Below, piece after piece: positions 19,114-29,300 of a stretch of DNA of 64,000 bases (the first letter of the stretch is position 1; each line of letters opens with the position of its first letter). The translations under genes and the position numbers were made by a program. Source of the DNA: Phragmitibacter flavus (lineage in GTDB: Bacteria > Verrucomicrobiota > Verrucomicrobiia > Verrucomicrobiales > Verrucomicrobiaceae). The stretch is from the NCBI RefSeq assembly GCF_005780165.1, contig NZ_VAUV01000011.1:124001-188000 (forward strand), in the 5' to 3' direction. Under the pieces are notes generated by a model. That model was not told where the DNA came from and ran no database searches. It saw only the letters and a list, made by a program, of their open reading frames with translations.

Positions 19114-19998
19114 ATGGACCGACGTTTCCCTGTCGTCCCCTTCGATCCCCAGCTTTTCGCGCCATTCTTCGGCGCAGAAGCACGTCAACTTGACCCCACG
19201 CTCCTTACCCAAGGGGCCTGCAACAGCAACTACCTGGTCGATTCCCCCGACCACGGCAGAGTCGTCTGCAGAATCCACCAACGTGGCAACCCCCTGCTTG
19301 AAAGACACCTCACCAATCTGGTGAGCAACACCGTCCCAGTCCCCAAATACCTCTGGGTCGGCGAAGGCGTTTCCGTCCAGAGCTACATCGAAGGCCAACC
19401 TTTTCAGCCGACCCCAACCCTCCTCCAAGAAGCTGGCAAAATCATCGGTCGCCTGGCGAAAATATCATTACCCGGTTCCGGTGCAATATTTCCCGACGGC
19501 ATCGTCAAGAAATTCGAAGCCTGGCCCTCTTTCGGCACCGGAATTTCATCTTTACTGGAGACGCCTTCCGTTCTCAACTTTTTGGATCGGCCAACGATCA
19601 TTCAACTTCACGATATTCTGGCCACCCACTTCGAAATCCTCTCCGGCTTCGACCGTTGCCACAACCTTGTCCACGGAGACTTCGGACCCAACAACATCTT
19701 GATCTCCGGCGACAACATCGTCGGTATTTTGGACTGGGAATTTGCCCACTCTGGATGCTCTTACATGGACATCGGCAACCTGCTTCGACATCTCCCAGAA
19801 AACTCATCAGCACATTTAGCAAAAGGCCTCAAAGCGGAGGGATATGATTTGCCCCCCGATTGGCGATATCGCTCCCAACTGATGGACCTGGCCAGCCATC
19901 TGGAATTTCTCACGTCCACGCTATCCCATTCATTCAAAATGGCCTGTGTGAATCGAATCCAAAATTTCATCAATCTCAGTCAATCACTCCAACATTAG
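19114..19998 (+). CDS. Aminoglycoside-phosphotransferase-family kinase
   Basis: This 294-residue protein has the protein-kinase-like fold of APH and choline kinases. The catalytic loop LVHGDFGPNNILI is near residues 185-197, and the metal-binding motif ILDWEFAHSG follows. The N-terminal lobe (GACNSNYLV, then VCRIHQRG) provides the nucleotide site. Members phosphorylate antibiotics, choline, sugars or other small alcohols; the substrate here is unknown. It is a chromosomal singleton and not evidence of drug resistance. Its start is 26 bases after the bioB stop. Confidence 0.8.
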   Translation: MDRRFPVVPFDPQLFAPFFGAEARQLDPTLLTQGACNSNYLVDSPDHGRVVCRIHQRGNPLLERHLTNLVSNTVPVPKYLWVGEGVSVQSYIEGQPFQPTPTLLQEAGKIIGRLAKISLPGSGAIFPDGIVKKFEAWPSFGTGISSLLETPSVLNFLDRPTIIQLHDILATHFEILSGFDRCHNLVHGDFGPNNILISGDNIVGILDWEFAHSGCSYMDIGNLLRHLPENSSAHLAKGLKAEGYDLPPDWRYRSQLMDLASHLEFLTSTLSHSFKMACVNRIQNFINLSQSLQH

Positions 19999-20037
19999 TC
20001 CACTTGACTAACTCTAAGCTTCCGGCGACTTTCCCGC

Positions 20038-20280
20038 ATGCCTACCATCACCACCCACGAGGCAAAAACCCACCTTTCCCGTTACCTCGCCGCCGTCGAA
20101 AAAGGCGAGGAGTTTGTCATCTCCCGTGGTAAAAAACCCATCGCCAAACTCGTCCCGATCGATCCCCCGACCAAGCCACCTCGTCCCAAGGTGGGAGACA
20201 TTCTCGGTCCACCCTTCATTTTCCCCGACTCCGCTTTCGCGCCTCTCACCGAAGAAGAACTCAAGGAATGGGGCCTGTGA
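20038..20280 (+). CDS. Phd/YefM-type antitoxin
   Basis: This 80-residue antitoxin starts MPTITTHEAKTHLSRYLAAV and carries the family core GEEFVISRGKKPIAKLVPI. The N-terminal half dimerises and binds DNA. The Pro/Glu-rich C-terminus (EEELKEWGL) should wrap the toxin. The stop codon overlaps the GTG start of the PIN-domain gene (GTGA), which is typical of translationally coupled pairs. Autoregulation is expected, but no clear operator is visible in the 39-base gap upstream. Confidence 0.88.
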   Translation: MPTITTHEAKTHLSRYLAAVEKGEEFVISRGKKPIAKLVPIDPPTKPPRPKVGDILGPPFIFPDSAFAPLTEEELKEWGL

Positions 20281-20663
20281 ATTACCTCCTCGACACCTGC
20301 AGTTTCCTTTGGCTCGCCCAGCAACCCACAATGCTCTCGCCCACTGCGAAAGCGATTTTGGACAATCCCGAGACCCAAATTTTCCTTAGCGACGTCAGCA
20401 TCTGGGAAGTGACACTCAAACACTCCACTGGCAGACTGCCGCTACCGGGAATACCCCGTGCATGGATTCCAGAAAAAATCCAGCACCACCAACTCCAACA
20501 GATCTCCATCACCCACGACGCCCTCTACACCAGCGGCGAACTCCCCCGTCTCCACCCTGATCCTTTTGACCGCCTGCTCGCTGCCCAAGCACTGACCCTC
20601 GGCCTCATCCTGCTCTCGCCAGACACGCCGCTCTCCATCTTGGGTGCTGCCCGTATTTGGTAG
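20277..20663 (+). CDS. PIN-domain ribonuclease toxin (VapC-like)
   Basis: This 128-residue PIN nuclease carries the four acidic positions of the family: YLLDTCSFLW, SIWEVTLK, DPFDRLLAAQA and LSPDTPL. PIN toxins cleave RNA, often tRNA or rRNA, when released from their antitoxin. The GTG start at 20277 overlaps the antitoxin stop; an in-frame ATG at 20268 would add three residues. The pair is a Phd-PIN module, a common variant of VapBC. All acidic residues are intact. Confidence 0.88.
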   Translation: MNYLLDTCSFLWLAQQPTMLSPTAKAILDNPETQIFLSDVSIWEVTLKHSTGRLPLPGIPRAWIPEKIQHHQLQQISITHDALYTSGELPRLHPDPFDRLLAAQALTLGLILLSPDTPLSILGAARIW

Positions 20664-20724
20664 TCATACCCAAAACCGTTTTTTCCCTCGCGCACCCCGC
20701 AAAACCCGCTAAGCTCCCCACCCC

Positions 20725-21840
20725 ATGTTACAAGCAGGCATCGTAGGACTTCCCAACGTCGGCAAATCGACTCTTTTCAACGCCGTCACCCGCACCCGCA
20801 AGGCGGAGGCTGCCAACTACCCCTTTTGCACCATCGAGCCCAATCAAGGCGTCGTCACCGTGCCGGATGAACGTTTGGAAGTGCTCAGCGGCATCTCGAA
20901 ATCGGTCAAACTGATCCACGCCGCCATCGAATTCGTCGACATCGCCGGCCTCGTCAAAGGCGCCAGCCAGGGCGAAGGCCTCGGCAACCAGTTCCTCAGC
21001 CACATCCGCGAAGTCGACGCCATCGTCCACGTCGTGCGCTGCTTTGAAAGCGAAGACATTCACCACGTTGACGGCTCCGTCGACCCGGTTCGTGACATCG
21101 AAGTCATCAACACCGAGCTGATCCTCGCTGACATGGACAGCGTCTCCAAACGCAAAAACCGCAACGAAAAAGAAGCCAAACGCGGGAACAAGGAAGCCCA
21201 GGCCGAATTCGCCCTCTGCGAAAAACTCGGACCCCATCTCGACGCCGGTAAACCCGCCGTCACCCTCGAACTCAACGACGAGGAAGCCAAACTCCTCAAA
21301 TCTTTCTTCCTCCTCAGCGGCAAACCCTGCATTTACGCCTGCAACGTTTCTGAAGACGAACTCGCCGCCGCCACCAACGATCCGGACAAACACCCTCTTG
21401 TCAGCAAAGTGCGCGAATATGCCCAGCACGCCCACTCCGCCAGCGCGGTGGTCATCAGCGCCAACATCGAAAGCGAACTCACCGATCTCTCCCCGGAAGA
21501 AGCCACGGAATACCTCAAGGACCTCGGGGTCAAAGACAGCGGCGTTACCCGACTCATCAAAAGCGTCTACAGCCTCCTCGGCCTGCAAACTTATCTCACC
21601 ACCGGCGAGAAAGAAACCCGCGCTTGGACCATCATCAAAGGCATGAAAGCTCCCCAAGCCGCAGGTGTCATCCATAGCGACTTCGAACGCGGCTTCATCG
21701 CTGCCGAAATCGTCGCCTTTGATGACCTCTCCGAACTCGGCTCCTACGCCAAATGCCGCGAAAAAGGCAAACTGCGCATCGAAGGCAAAGAATATATCAT
21801 GAAAGACGGCGACGTCGTCGAATGGCGCTTCAATGTCTGA
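20725..21840 (+). CDS. ychF: Redox-regulated ATPase of the Obg family
   Basis: This 371-residue P-loop protein of the TRAFAC/Obg class prefers ATP and associates with ribosomes. The G1 loop [15 protein letters not shown] is near residues 6-20, followed by [18 protein letters not shown] (G3). ACNVSEDEL replaces the GTP-specifying NKxD motif, the signature of YchF. The C-terminal TGS domain contains [18 protein letters not shown] and [15 protein letters not shown]. The length is standard. It is monocistronic and ends tail-to-tail with a PEP-CTERM gene. Confidence 0.95.
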   Translation: MLQAGIVGLPNVGKSTLFNAVTRTRKAEAANYPFCTIEPNQGVVTVPDERLEVLSGISKSVKLIHAAIEFVDIAGLVKGASQGEGLGNQFLSHIREVDAIVHVVRCFESEDIHHVDGSVDPVRDIEVINTELILADMDSVSKRKNRNEKEAKRGNKEAQAEFALCEKLGPHLDAGKPAVTLELNDEEAKLLKSFFLLSGKPCIYACNVSEDELAAATNDPDKHPLVSKVREYAQHAHSASAVVISANIESELTDLSPEEATEYLKDLGVKDSGVTRLIKSVYSLLGLQTYLTTGEKETRAWTIIKGMKAPQAAGVIHSDFERGFIAAEIVAFDDLSELGSYAKCREKGKLRIEGKEYIMKDGDVVEWRFNV

Positions 21841-21849
21841 TAAGCACTA

Positions 21850-21878
21850 GTCCCTGGGACCGCGAAGTATCCCTTCGC
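21850..21878 (+). repeat. Double hairpin between convergent genes
   Basis: Two hairpins fill the gap: GTCC-CTG-GGAC (21850-21860) and GCGAAG-TATCC-CTTCGC (21862-21878). There is no T-run, so termination is uncertain. The paired-hairpin layout is like the elements at 18988, 51631 and 54112. Confidence 0.5.
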
Positions 21879-21879
21879 A

Positions 21880-24441
21880 TCAGGCGGCCGAGTGAAACTG
21901 AAGCGGCGCGACTTGTCGGCGACGACGGGTGATCAGGGCGGCGAGTCCGGCGATCAAGAGCATCGCACGGCCGGGTTCAGGGACCACGGTGGTGATGGCA
22001 ATCACGCCGTCGCTGACGAATCTTGAATCGTCCCATACCCAAGTGGGATCATAACCAGTGAGGCTTTGCAGATTGAGCAGGCGGGTGTCGATGCCGAGGG
22101 CGTTGTCCCAATCGAGGAGATCAAAGGCGTCGCCCAGCATGGGGGTGTAGCCGGAGGCGAAGACGACATTGAAGCTGCCGTCAGAAGCACCGGTGAGGTC
22201 GAGCAGACCCGTGCCGGTGGCGTCGAAGATGAGACGGTCGGCACCAGTCCCGTTGTAAGTGCCGCCGAGGGTGGCAATGTTGCCAAGGCTGTCGAGAGTG
22301 ATGTCGAGTCCGTTGGTGCCGTTGGATTTGAGTTGGAAGATGACGGCACCGGTGGCGGCGAAGGTGGCGTTGCCGGTGGCGGGGGCAAGCGTAAAGGTGC
22401 CAATGCCGTCAAGCACGCCCGGAGTGCCGGGGGAGATGGTGCCCTGAATGGAAATGCCGTTGGTGCCTGTGGGGGCGACTCTGCCGCTGCCGCCTAGGAT
22501 GGCACCCGAGGCGAGCGTGATGGCTCCGGTGCCGGTGGCGGAAGTGGAGCCGGTGTTATTGGCAAGCAGCGTCCCGGCGGTGATGCTGGTGCCGCCGCTG
22601 AAGGTGTTGTTACCGTTCAACGACCAAGTGCTGTTGTCGGTTTTGTGGATGGTCACGACGCCAGTTCCACCGCCGTTGGCCATGTTGCCCTGGATGATGT
22701 TGCCAGTGCTGGTGCCGCCAAGTTGCAGGGTGCGGGCGACAGATCCGTTGGTGTAATTGCCGACGATGATGTTCGCCGTGGTGGGGTTCAGCACGGCGGT
22801 GCCTGCGCTGCCGCCGCCGGTGAGCAGCGCGTTGATGCGCAGTTGGTAGTCGTTGGCACCGGTGACATTGAGGGTGCTGTTGCCAAGATTGAAGCTGGTG
22901 TTGCCGATGACGATGGTGTTGCCGGTGTTGGCTCCGTTATTGCCGACGTGGATGGTGGAGTTGTTGCCGCTGTTGATGATGACGTTGTTGGTGTGGGTGA
23001 TGGTGCCATTGTTGCCTGCGCCGTTGTTGAGAAGTTCGAGGATGCCGCCATTGACGGTGACGGCTCCGGTGCCGAGACCAGCGGTGTTGGTGACGCGCAG
23101 GATGCCGTTGGTGCCGGGGCCGATGATGGTGCCGCCGGAGTGACTGTTGGTGCCGGAGAGGACGAGGGTGCCTGCCTCAGTTTTAGTAATCGCACCGGCT
23201 CCGCTGACGGGGCCGGAGAGGGTTTGAACGATGCCGGTGGCCACGGCGACCGTGTTGGTGCCGGTGAGGGCGATGGGGCCGCTGAGAACGGTATTGCTTC
23301 CGATGGTGCGCATGGTGCCGCCAGACAGGGCGACGTTCATGGAATAGGTGCCGGTGGAGTTGTTTTCGAACAAAGCGATGCCAGTGCTGTTGACGGTGAG
23401 CAGGCCGCTGGTCCACGTGGAGCGGGTGAGGCTGAGCGTGCCGGCGGTAATGGTGATGTTGCCTGCGGAAATGGCACTGTCGACGATGGCAACGGTGTTG
23501 ATGCCGGTTTTTTCGGCAGTGAATCCGGCGAGGTTTAGCGTGCCGCCGCCACCACGAATGTCCCAGCGACTGGTGCCGGTGAGGGTGGCGTTGCCGGACA
23601 GGGTAACATTGCGCAAGGCGTTGCTTTGGGTGGCCCCGGTGTTGGTGATGGTGCCCGCCACAGTGATGGCTTCCCCCTGAAGATTTTGGCCGTTGATGTC
23701 GAGGGTGCCGTTGGCTTCGATAATGGTGCCCGCTGCGGTGGAGCCGAGGGCGCTGGAGCTTCCGGCTTTCAGGGTGCCGCCGGTAATGGTGGTGAGGCCG
23801 CTGTAGTTGTTGGTGCCGTTGAGTTCAAGGGTGCCGGTGCCGCTTTTGGTGATGGCGATGTTGTTGGTCACGGGGCCGGCAATGGTCCAGTTGCCAGTGC
23901 CGGCGAACGCAGCGGTTTGGGTGGTGGTGCCTCCGCTGACCAGGGTCACGTTGGAGTTGAAAAGGGCAGTGTTGACGGAGTTGTTAAGAAAGTCGGCACT
24001 GTGGATGCCGGTGCCGCTGCCGAGGACGAGGAGAAAAGCGTTTCCGCCTCCGCCGAAGCTGGTCGCACCGGCTCCGGATTCAATGGCGATTCCAGCACCA
24101 TTGGCGAGACGAAAGATCAAGTTTGCGGCCCCGGTGTTGGTGATGTTGAGGGGATCAGTCTGCCCGGAGGTGACAGTGATGTTGCCCATGCCGATGCCGG
24201 TGGAACCTTGAAAACTGCTGTCGAAGGTGGGAGAGTCGTTGGCGCCGCCGCCATCGAAGCGGATGGGATCGCCATCAGCCACAAGGCCGGATGGGGTCCA
24301 GTTGGCGGCAGTGTTGAGATCGGCGGTGGCACCGTTCCAAGTGCGGGTGGTTTGTCCAAGTGCCAGATCGGCACCTGAGATGAGGAAGAGCATGGTGACC
24401 GCGAGGAGGAAATGGTGTGTGGAGCGGACCATGAGGGGCAT
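21880..24441 (-). CDS. Large autotransporter-repeat PEP-CTERM protein
   Basis: This exported protein is about 853 residues long. After the signal peptide (hydrophobic LLAVTMLFLISGADLALG) come many beta-strand repeats. Typical units are GTLELNGTNNYSGLTTITGG and GTLVLSGTNSHSGGTIIGPG, which match the autotransporter-associated beta-strand repeat family. The C-terminus has VPEPGR, a helix and RRRR, a PEP-CTERM signal. It is Gly/Thr/Asn-rich and low in charge, as expected of a long beta-helix adhesin or matrix protein. In-frame ATGs at 24441 and 24432 fit the signal peptide best; the longer frame to 24525 is unlikely. Confidence 0.85.
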   Translation of the reverse strand: MPLMVRSTHHFLLAVTMLFLISGADLALGQTTRTWNGATADLNTAANWTPSGLVADGDPIRFDGGGANDSPTFDSSFQGSTGIGMGNITVTSGQTDPLNITNTGAANLIFRLANGAGIAIESGAGATSFGGGGNAFLLVLGSGTGIHSADFLNNSVNTALFNSNVTLVSGGTTTQTAAFAGTGNWTIAGPVTNNIAITKSGTGTLELNGTNNYSGLTTITGGTLKAGSSSALGSTAAGTIIEANGTLDINGQNLQGEAITVAGTITNTGATQSNALRNVTLSGNATLTGTSRWDIRGGGGTLNLAGFTAEKTGINTVAIVDSAISAGNITITAGTLSLTRSTWTSGLLTVNSTGIALFENNSTGTYSMNVALSGGTMRTIGSNTVLSGPIALTGTNTVAVATGIVQTLSGPVSGAGAITKTEAGTLVLSGTNSHSGGTIIGPGTNGILRVTNTAGLGTGAVTVNGGILELLNNGAGNNGTITHTNNVIINSGNNSTIHVGNNGANTGNTIVIGNTSFNLGNSTLNVTGANDYQLRINALLTGGGSAGTAVLNPTTANIIVGNYTNGSVARTLQLGGTSTGNIIQGNMANGGGTGVVTIHKTDNSTWSLNGNNTFSGGTSITAGTLLANNTGSTSATGTGAITLASGAILGGSGRVAPTGTNGISIQGTISPGTPGVLDGIGTFTLAPATGNATFAATGAVIFQLKSNGTNGLDITLDSLGNIATLGGTYNGTGADRLIFDATGTGLLDLTGASDGSFNVVFASGYTPMLGDAFDLLDWDNALGIDTRLLNLQSLTGYDPTWVWDDSRFVSDGVIAITTVVPEPGRAMLLIAGLAALITRRRRQVAPLQFHSAA

Positions 24442-24549
24442 AGGTGTTTTGTGAGCGCCCCGGAGGCGACGGGCATGACAAGACCGAATAATTTTCATTT
24501 TGACGCAATGAGGTTGGAGGGGCAAGGATTTTCCGCCTCATGCGCGGAG

Positions 24550-25851
24550 TCAAAACTCCATCCTCAACGCCTTCCCAATTCCCTCCATCCCCCGCTCCGA
24601 GACCCCCGCCTTCGCCGCAAACTCCGGCCACCTCATCACCGCCTCGCGCACCTCTTCCAAAATCCTTTCTGCACGCCCCCGCTTTAACATCGCCGCTTTC
24701 CCACACGCGCGAAAATCCTCCAGCACAAACTCGTCACGCTTACCATTCAAAGTCATCTGATGCCGCGCCGTCCACGCCCCATCCGGATTGTAACTGTAAC
24801 TCACATCAAACGCCGGCGACAACGACCACCGCCCCGCCTTGTTCATCAAAAACGCGATGTTCTTCACATGATCATCCTGGTTCCGCGCCACCACATTAAA
24901 CACCATGCGCCGGAACTGCTGCTCCACCGCCTCCATTCCCATCCCCAATTGCCGGATCAATCCCAACACCTGCTCATACCCATATACGCCCGGCTCATTA
25001 AAATCATAATGCGCCAGCCCGCACAACGACTGCATGTGCAACTTCTCCCCGCCATCCAGCCGGTCAAACCGACGCGTCATAAAATGCCTCCGGCCCCCCT
25101 CCTCCAACAACCGGCACTCACTCATCACCACCCCCGCCTCCTGCGCCATCAACGCATACGCATACTCGATCGCCCCAAACCCCTGCGGATCATCCAACTC
25201 CTTGTCCCGATTCCCCGACACCCCGTCAAACTTCAACAACCAATACCCAAACCCCTCACCCGCCACCACCTGACCCGACCTCACCTCATTTGTGCGCGGA
25301 TTCCACGCAATCACCGCCTTCGCCCGCGCCCCACCCGCCGAAGTTCCAACCCGCAAAATATCATTCAGCGCCTCCTTCCTACCCTTCCCCGCAAACGTCC
25401 CTTTCAGCCCACCCCGCTCCCTCAGCACCTCCGAAGCCAGCCGCACCAGCGCATCAATCTCAATCTTCCTCGCCTGTTTTAATCTCGGCCCCACCGTCGG
25501 CGCAAACTCCAACGCCCCCATCCCCCGCACCCCCGTGTAACACAACCGCTCCACCGCATTAAAACTCCCCGACGTCCGACCCTGCGTCGCCAGCCATGCA
25601 TCAATCAACGCATTGCCAAACTTGTCCGGCAACGCATCCGCCAGCAAACCTGGCAACCCATTAAACGTTCCCCGCGCCAACCCCGGAAACGTAAACACCC
25701 GCTCACTCAACGGCATCATCACCGGCGACACCTCCATCCCACTCCTCAAAAAATCCCGATCATACTGAAACGCCGCCACCCCGCCATCATCCCCCAACGA
25801 CACCGCTCCCACCGTCGTATCCCAAAGCCGCACCTCGGCAATCGTGCTCAT
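24550..25851 (-). CDS. hipA: HipA-family toxin kinase
   Basis: This 433-residue HipA-like Ser/Thr kinase belongs to a type II toxin-antitoxin system. The N-terminal HipA_N part contains FTFPGLARGTFNGLPGLLADALPD. The nucleotide-binding region GTSAGGARAKAVIAWN and the catalytic motif NVVARNQDDHVKNIAFL (near residues 318-334) follow, with LSPAFDVSYSYN as the metal loop. E. coli HipA inactivates GltX by phosphorylation; this longer subgroup may have another target. The start overlaps the antitoxin stop by 4 bases. Confidence 0.88.
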   Translation of the reverse strand: MSTIAEVRLWDTTVGAVSLGDDGGVAAFQYDRDFLRSGMEVSPVMMPLSERVFTFPGLARGTFNGLPGLLADALPDKFGNALIDAWLATQGRTSGSFNAVERLCYTGVRGMGALEFAPTVGPRLKQARKIEIDALVRLASEVLRERGGLKGTFAGKGRKEALNDILRVGTSAGGARAKAVIAWNPRTNEVRSGQVVAGEGFGYWLLKFDGVSGNRDKELDDPQGFGAIEYAYALMAQEAGVVMSECRLLEEGGRRHFMTRRFDRLDGGEKLHMQSLCGLAHYDFNEPGVYGYEQVLGLIRQLGMGMEAVEQQFRRMVFNVVARNQDDHVKNIAFLMNKAGRWSLSPAFDVSYSYNPDGAWTARHQMTLNGKRDEFVLEDFRACGKAAMLKRGRAERILEEVREAVMRWPEFAAKAGVSERGMEGIGKALRMEF

Positions 25852-26207
25852 CGCTCATCCCCCCACTTCCACACCCGGTATTCCGCCGCCTCCTCCGCCA
25901 ACCCACCCCCAACACCACCCCGCGTCCCCGTCGCCCGCTTCCGTCGCCGACCACGCAACTTCAACTCCTCCATTGGACTCGCCACCGGCTCCGGCACCAA
26001 CTGATTCAACCCCTCCAACAAATCCAACACCCGCAACACCCGGATCAACCCCGTCAACTGCACCGCCACCTCCCCCGCCTCCAACCTCTCCAACGTCCGC
26101 TTCGACACCCCCGCCTCCCTCGCCAACTGCGCCTGAGTCAAATTCCTCCCCAACCTCACCGCCATCAACCTCGCCCCCAGTTCCTGTAACAAGGGCTCAT
26201 CCGCCAT
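25848..26207 (-). CDS. hipB: HipB-like HTH antitoxin
   Basis: This protein is about 119 residues long. Its XRE helix-turn-helix (ARLMAVRLGRNLTQAQLARE, then GVSKRTLERLEAGEVAVQL) is near residues 12-50. A basic and Gly-rich tail (KLRGRRRKRATGTRGG) follows, and it probably contacts the kinase. It is coupled to hipA by an ATGA overlap. Upstream ATG (26222) and GTG (26225) starts are also possible; they would give a nearly leaderless message from the predicted promoter. The operator-like repeats upstream suggest autorepression. Confidence 0.85.
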   Translation of the reverse strand: MADEPLLQELGARLMAVRLGRNLTQAQLAREAGVSKRTLERLEAGEVAVQLTGLIRVLRVLDLLEGLNQLVPEPVASPMEELKLRGRRRKRATGTRGGVGGGLAEEAAEYRVWKWGDER

Positions 26208-26234
26208 CTGATTTACAATCATCACAACCCGTCT

Positions 26235-26263
26235 AATATGACGATTAAATTGCCATTTGTCAA
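26235..26263 (-). promoter_or_regulatory. Predicted sigma70 promoter for hipBA
   Basis: On the minus strand, TTGACA (26258-26263) and CATATT (26235-26240) are separated by 17 bases. The -35 is perfect and the -10 matches at four of six positions. The predicted start is within a few bases of the most upstream hipB start codons. Confidence 0.6.
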
Positions 26264-26357
26264 TTATTTCGCCATATTTGCCTACTAATATCCAAGTTTT
26301 AATTCGTCACTAAAGACGGATATGTGCGATTTCGCTGATTTATTCGCCATCTATGAC
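26244..26357. promoter_or_regulatory. Three operator-like repeats upstream of hipB
   Basis: Three similar sites read, on the minus strand, AATGGCAATTTAAT, TATGGCGAAATAAT and GATGGCGAATAAAT. Two lie about 20 bases apart, flanking the -35 box (centres near 26252 and 26272). The third is near 26346. TATGACGAT also occurs twice (26237 and 26352). These are candidate HipB sites; the spacing of two helical turns suits cooperative binding. Confidence 0.5.
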
Positions 26358-26371
26358 GATGTTTCACATCT

Positions 26372-29300
26372 CTATTTTCCTCCTGCATGCCCCACCGCAT
26401 TCTTCAAAAGCACCTTAAACGCTTCCAAATCATGCACCCGCCCATCATGCCCCAGCGCAATGTTCACCACCCTTGCCTTCGGATGTTTTGCCAACCACAC
26501 ACTCGGATGCGGTTTGCCATATTTCTCACTGGGACTCGTCTCCGCCAGCACCTCAATCCCCACCGTTCCCTCTGGCACCCCTTCCGCATTCACATAATAC
26601 AACTCGTCCACCACCTTGAACGACTCCGGCATGCCCCTCATTACCGCATGATCCTTGTTCACCACCTTCACCGTAAACTCGCCCAGCTTGTCATGCCCGC
26701 GTGACCCTCCGCCCACAATCTGCGCATTCAATTCCGGCCATTCCGGATACGCATACCACGTCCCCGGATGCAACATCACGATCCCCTTGCCCGCCTCGGC
26801 AAAATCCATCAACGCCTTCCGATAAGCAGGCGTGTCAAAAAAGCGACGGTTCACACTGATCACCGCCACATCCGCATTCGCCAGCTCGGCCACCGCCTGA
26901 TCCCGGTCTTCCGTATACACCACCGAAAAACCACCCGCTTTCAAGGTCTCCACATCCGTTGTCCCGAAATACTTCGCAAAATCATGCGAACTCCCCCCGC
27001 CAATCACCAGCACCTTCGACTTGCCCTGCTCCCAAGCCGCCTCACCCGCCGACACCAACGGTCCATCCCCCTTGCCCCCCTCCTTCGGCCCCTCCTCGAC
27101 CTTTACCGCAGGAACCACCGCCGCCGGCTTGCCCTGATCTACCACAAACCCCGCGCTCCCCTCCAAATCCGCCGTCACCGCGAGCACCACCGGCGTCACC
27201 CCGTTGTCATAACTTTCCAAAACCACCTTCGTGATCGGACCGGGCTTTTTCACCTCCAGCGAAATTAGCCGCAACTGACCCCGCTTCACCACGCCCTCCA
27301 CCAACTTCGAACCCGGCACTTCAATCTCCCTGTTGTAATCCGCAAACGCCACGCCGTTCAGCAACTCCGTCACCTCCACCTGACCATCCGCATGGATCAC
27401 TGACACCTTCATCGCGCCACGTTGATCCTTTGTGGCTGGCCAGCCCCAACCCGCAATGCCACTCAACAAATGCAACCGCTTCGCCGCCACGTTCAAGCCC
27501 AGCTCCACCCGCTGCGGATACCCCTGCGCCACCGCCTTCTCCCAACCACCTTTTAACACCACCAAATTTAACCCATTCCCACTCTTCGCCGGATCCATTA
27601 AGAAAAACGGAATCCCCTCAACCTCGATATTCCCATACTTCACCGGAAACACGGAGTCATTCGTCGCCTCCTCCTTCGCAAACAAACCCCGCCGCGCATC
27701 CGCCGTATAAGCCTCCCTCAAATCCACCACCCGGAACTTCGCATCCCCCGCCGTCATGAACGCCAGGATATCACGCAACACCTCCGCCCCCAACGCATCT
27801 AATCCTTCCGGCATCAATGACCGGTGCGTGTTCTCACGAGATGCAATGTCCACCTTCCGAATCTCCACATCACCACCCTGATGCCGCAACGTCACGCTCG
27901 CCGCATTCTCACTCACAATAATTCCCGCATAACTCTCCCCCTTCTTCGTGCTGATGTTCCACTGCCAGAAACTCGGATCCACTTCACGATTCGGATCCAC
28001 CACATGCGTCAGCAACTCCGCCGCTCCATGTGCCCCCATCCCCGTCAACGGCGGCCCCACATCACGCAATCCTACGTCGCCGAACTTGTGACAAACCGCA
28101 CAAGCCGCCGCAAACATCACCTTGCCATTCTCCACATTTCCCGGCTTCACCACCTCCGGCAACAACCTCGCCACGATCTCCCCCTTCGCCTTCGCCCCCG
28201 GATTCAACTTGTCCATCAGCTTGCTCGCCCGCAACGCCACTTCACGATTCGGATGCGTCCGCAACCTCGCCACATTCCCCGGTCCGATTTCCAACGCCTT
28301 CACCTTTTCCTCTTCGACCGCATTCAACCATGCCATGGTCGCTTCAGGACGCTTCAAAATCTCATCAAACGCCACTGCCTTCAAAGCCGGACTCAAGGCA
28401 CCATACCCTTCTGCCAATTCCATCATTCCACCACCTTCACTTAGCGCACTCACCATGCCTCTCTGCAAATCTTCCGGGCTGTCTGGATTCAACAACACTT
28501 CCATCACCACTTTCAACAAAGACTTGTCACCCAATCCAATCATCGCCTGCGCTGCAAACAAACGATCCCCGACTCCCACCGACTCATCCTGAAGCCTGCC
28601 CGAAAGCACCACCGTCTGACCATCAATGGCCTCTTTCAGCCGGCCATCCACATCCAACCGCGCAATCAACGGCAGCGCCACCGATGCCAGCCTGGGTCGC
28701 GACAACATCGTCTCAAACGATTTCACCAGCGCCTCATCCATTTTCAGCTTCATCAAGTTCCCCTTGGCCAGATGGCGCATCACCACCATTTGCAGTCCTT
28801 CCGCATCCACCGGTCCCTGCGCCACCGCCGCGAGCAACTCCCGAACCCGGCTTTCGTCCGCCTCTTCCAGCAACAACGGCGTCAACAAATCCACCAAATG
28901 ATCCATCGCCGCCGAAGGCTCACGCTTCATCGCATCCTCAATAAACAATGGCCCGTCCGCCCTCGCCGCGATCAACACGGCCGAACGCGTCCAATCTTCC
29001 GTCGCCTCTTCATAAACCTTCAGCAACGCCGACCTCACCTCGGCAGCGCTGGTATAACTCCCAAGAAAAACCGCATCCATTGGCGACGCGTTGCCAATGT
29101 CTGCCCTGAGAAGGGCCTGCACGATTTCCCCCTGCTGCTTTTCGTCTAACTTCAAAAACTCCTGCCGGTTGAACTCATACCCATCTACCTGAGACGCTTT
29201 CCCATCGAAACTTGCATTCATCATGAACAGCGACGCCCTCTTCCTGTCATCCTCCACAGAAGACTTCGCCATCGTCACCAGAAAATCAGGCGACTCCGCC

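Noticed and set aside
19114-19998. Antibiotic-resistance gene (aminoglycoside phosphotransferase)
   Set aside because: The kinase fold is shared by many small-molecule kinases; no specific resistance-enzyme features or mobile context were seen.
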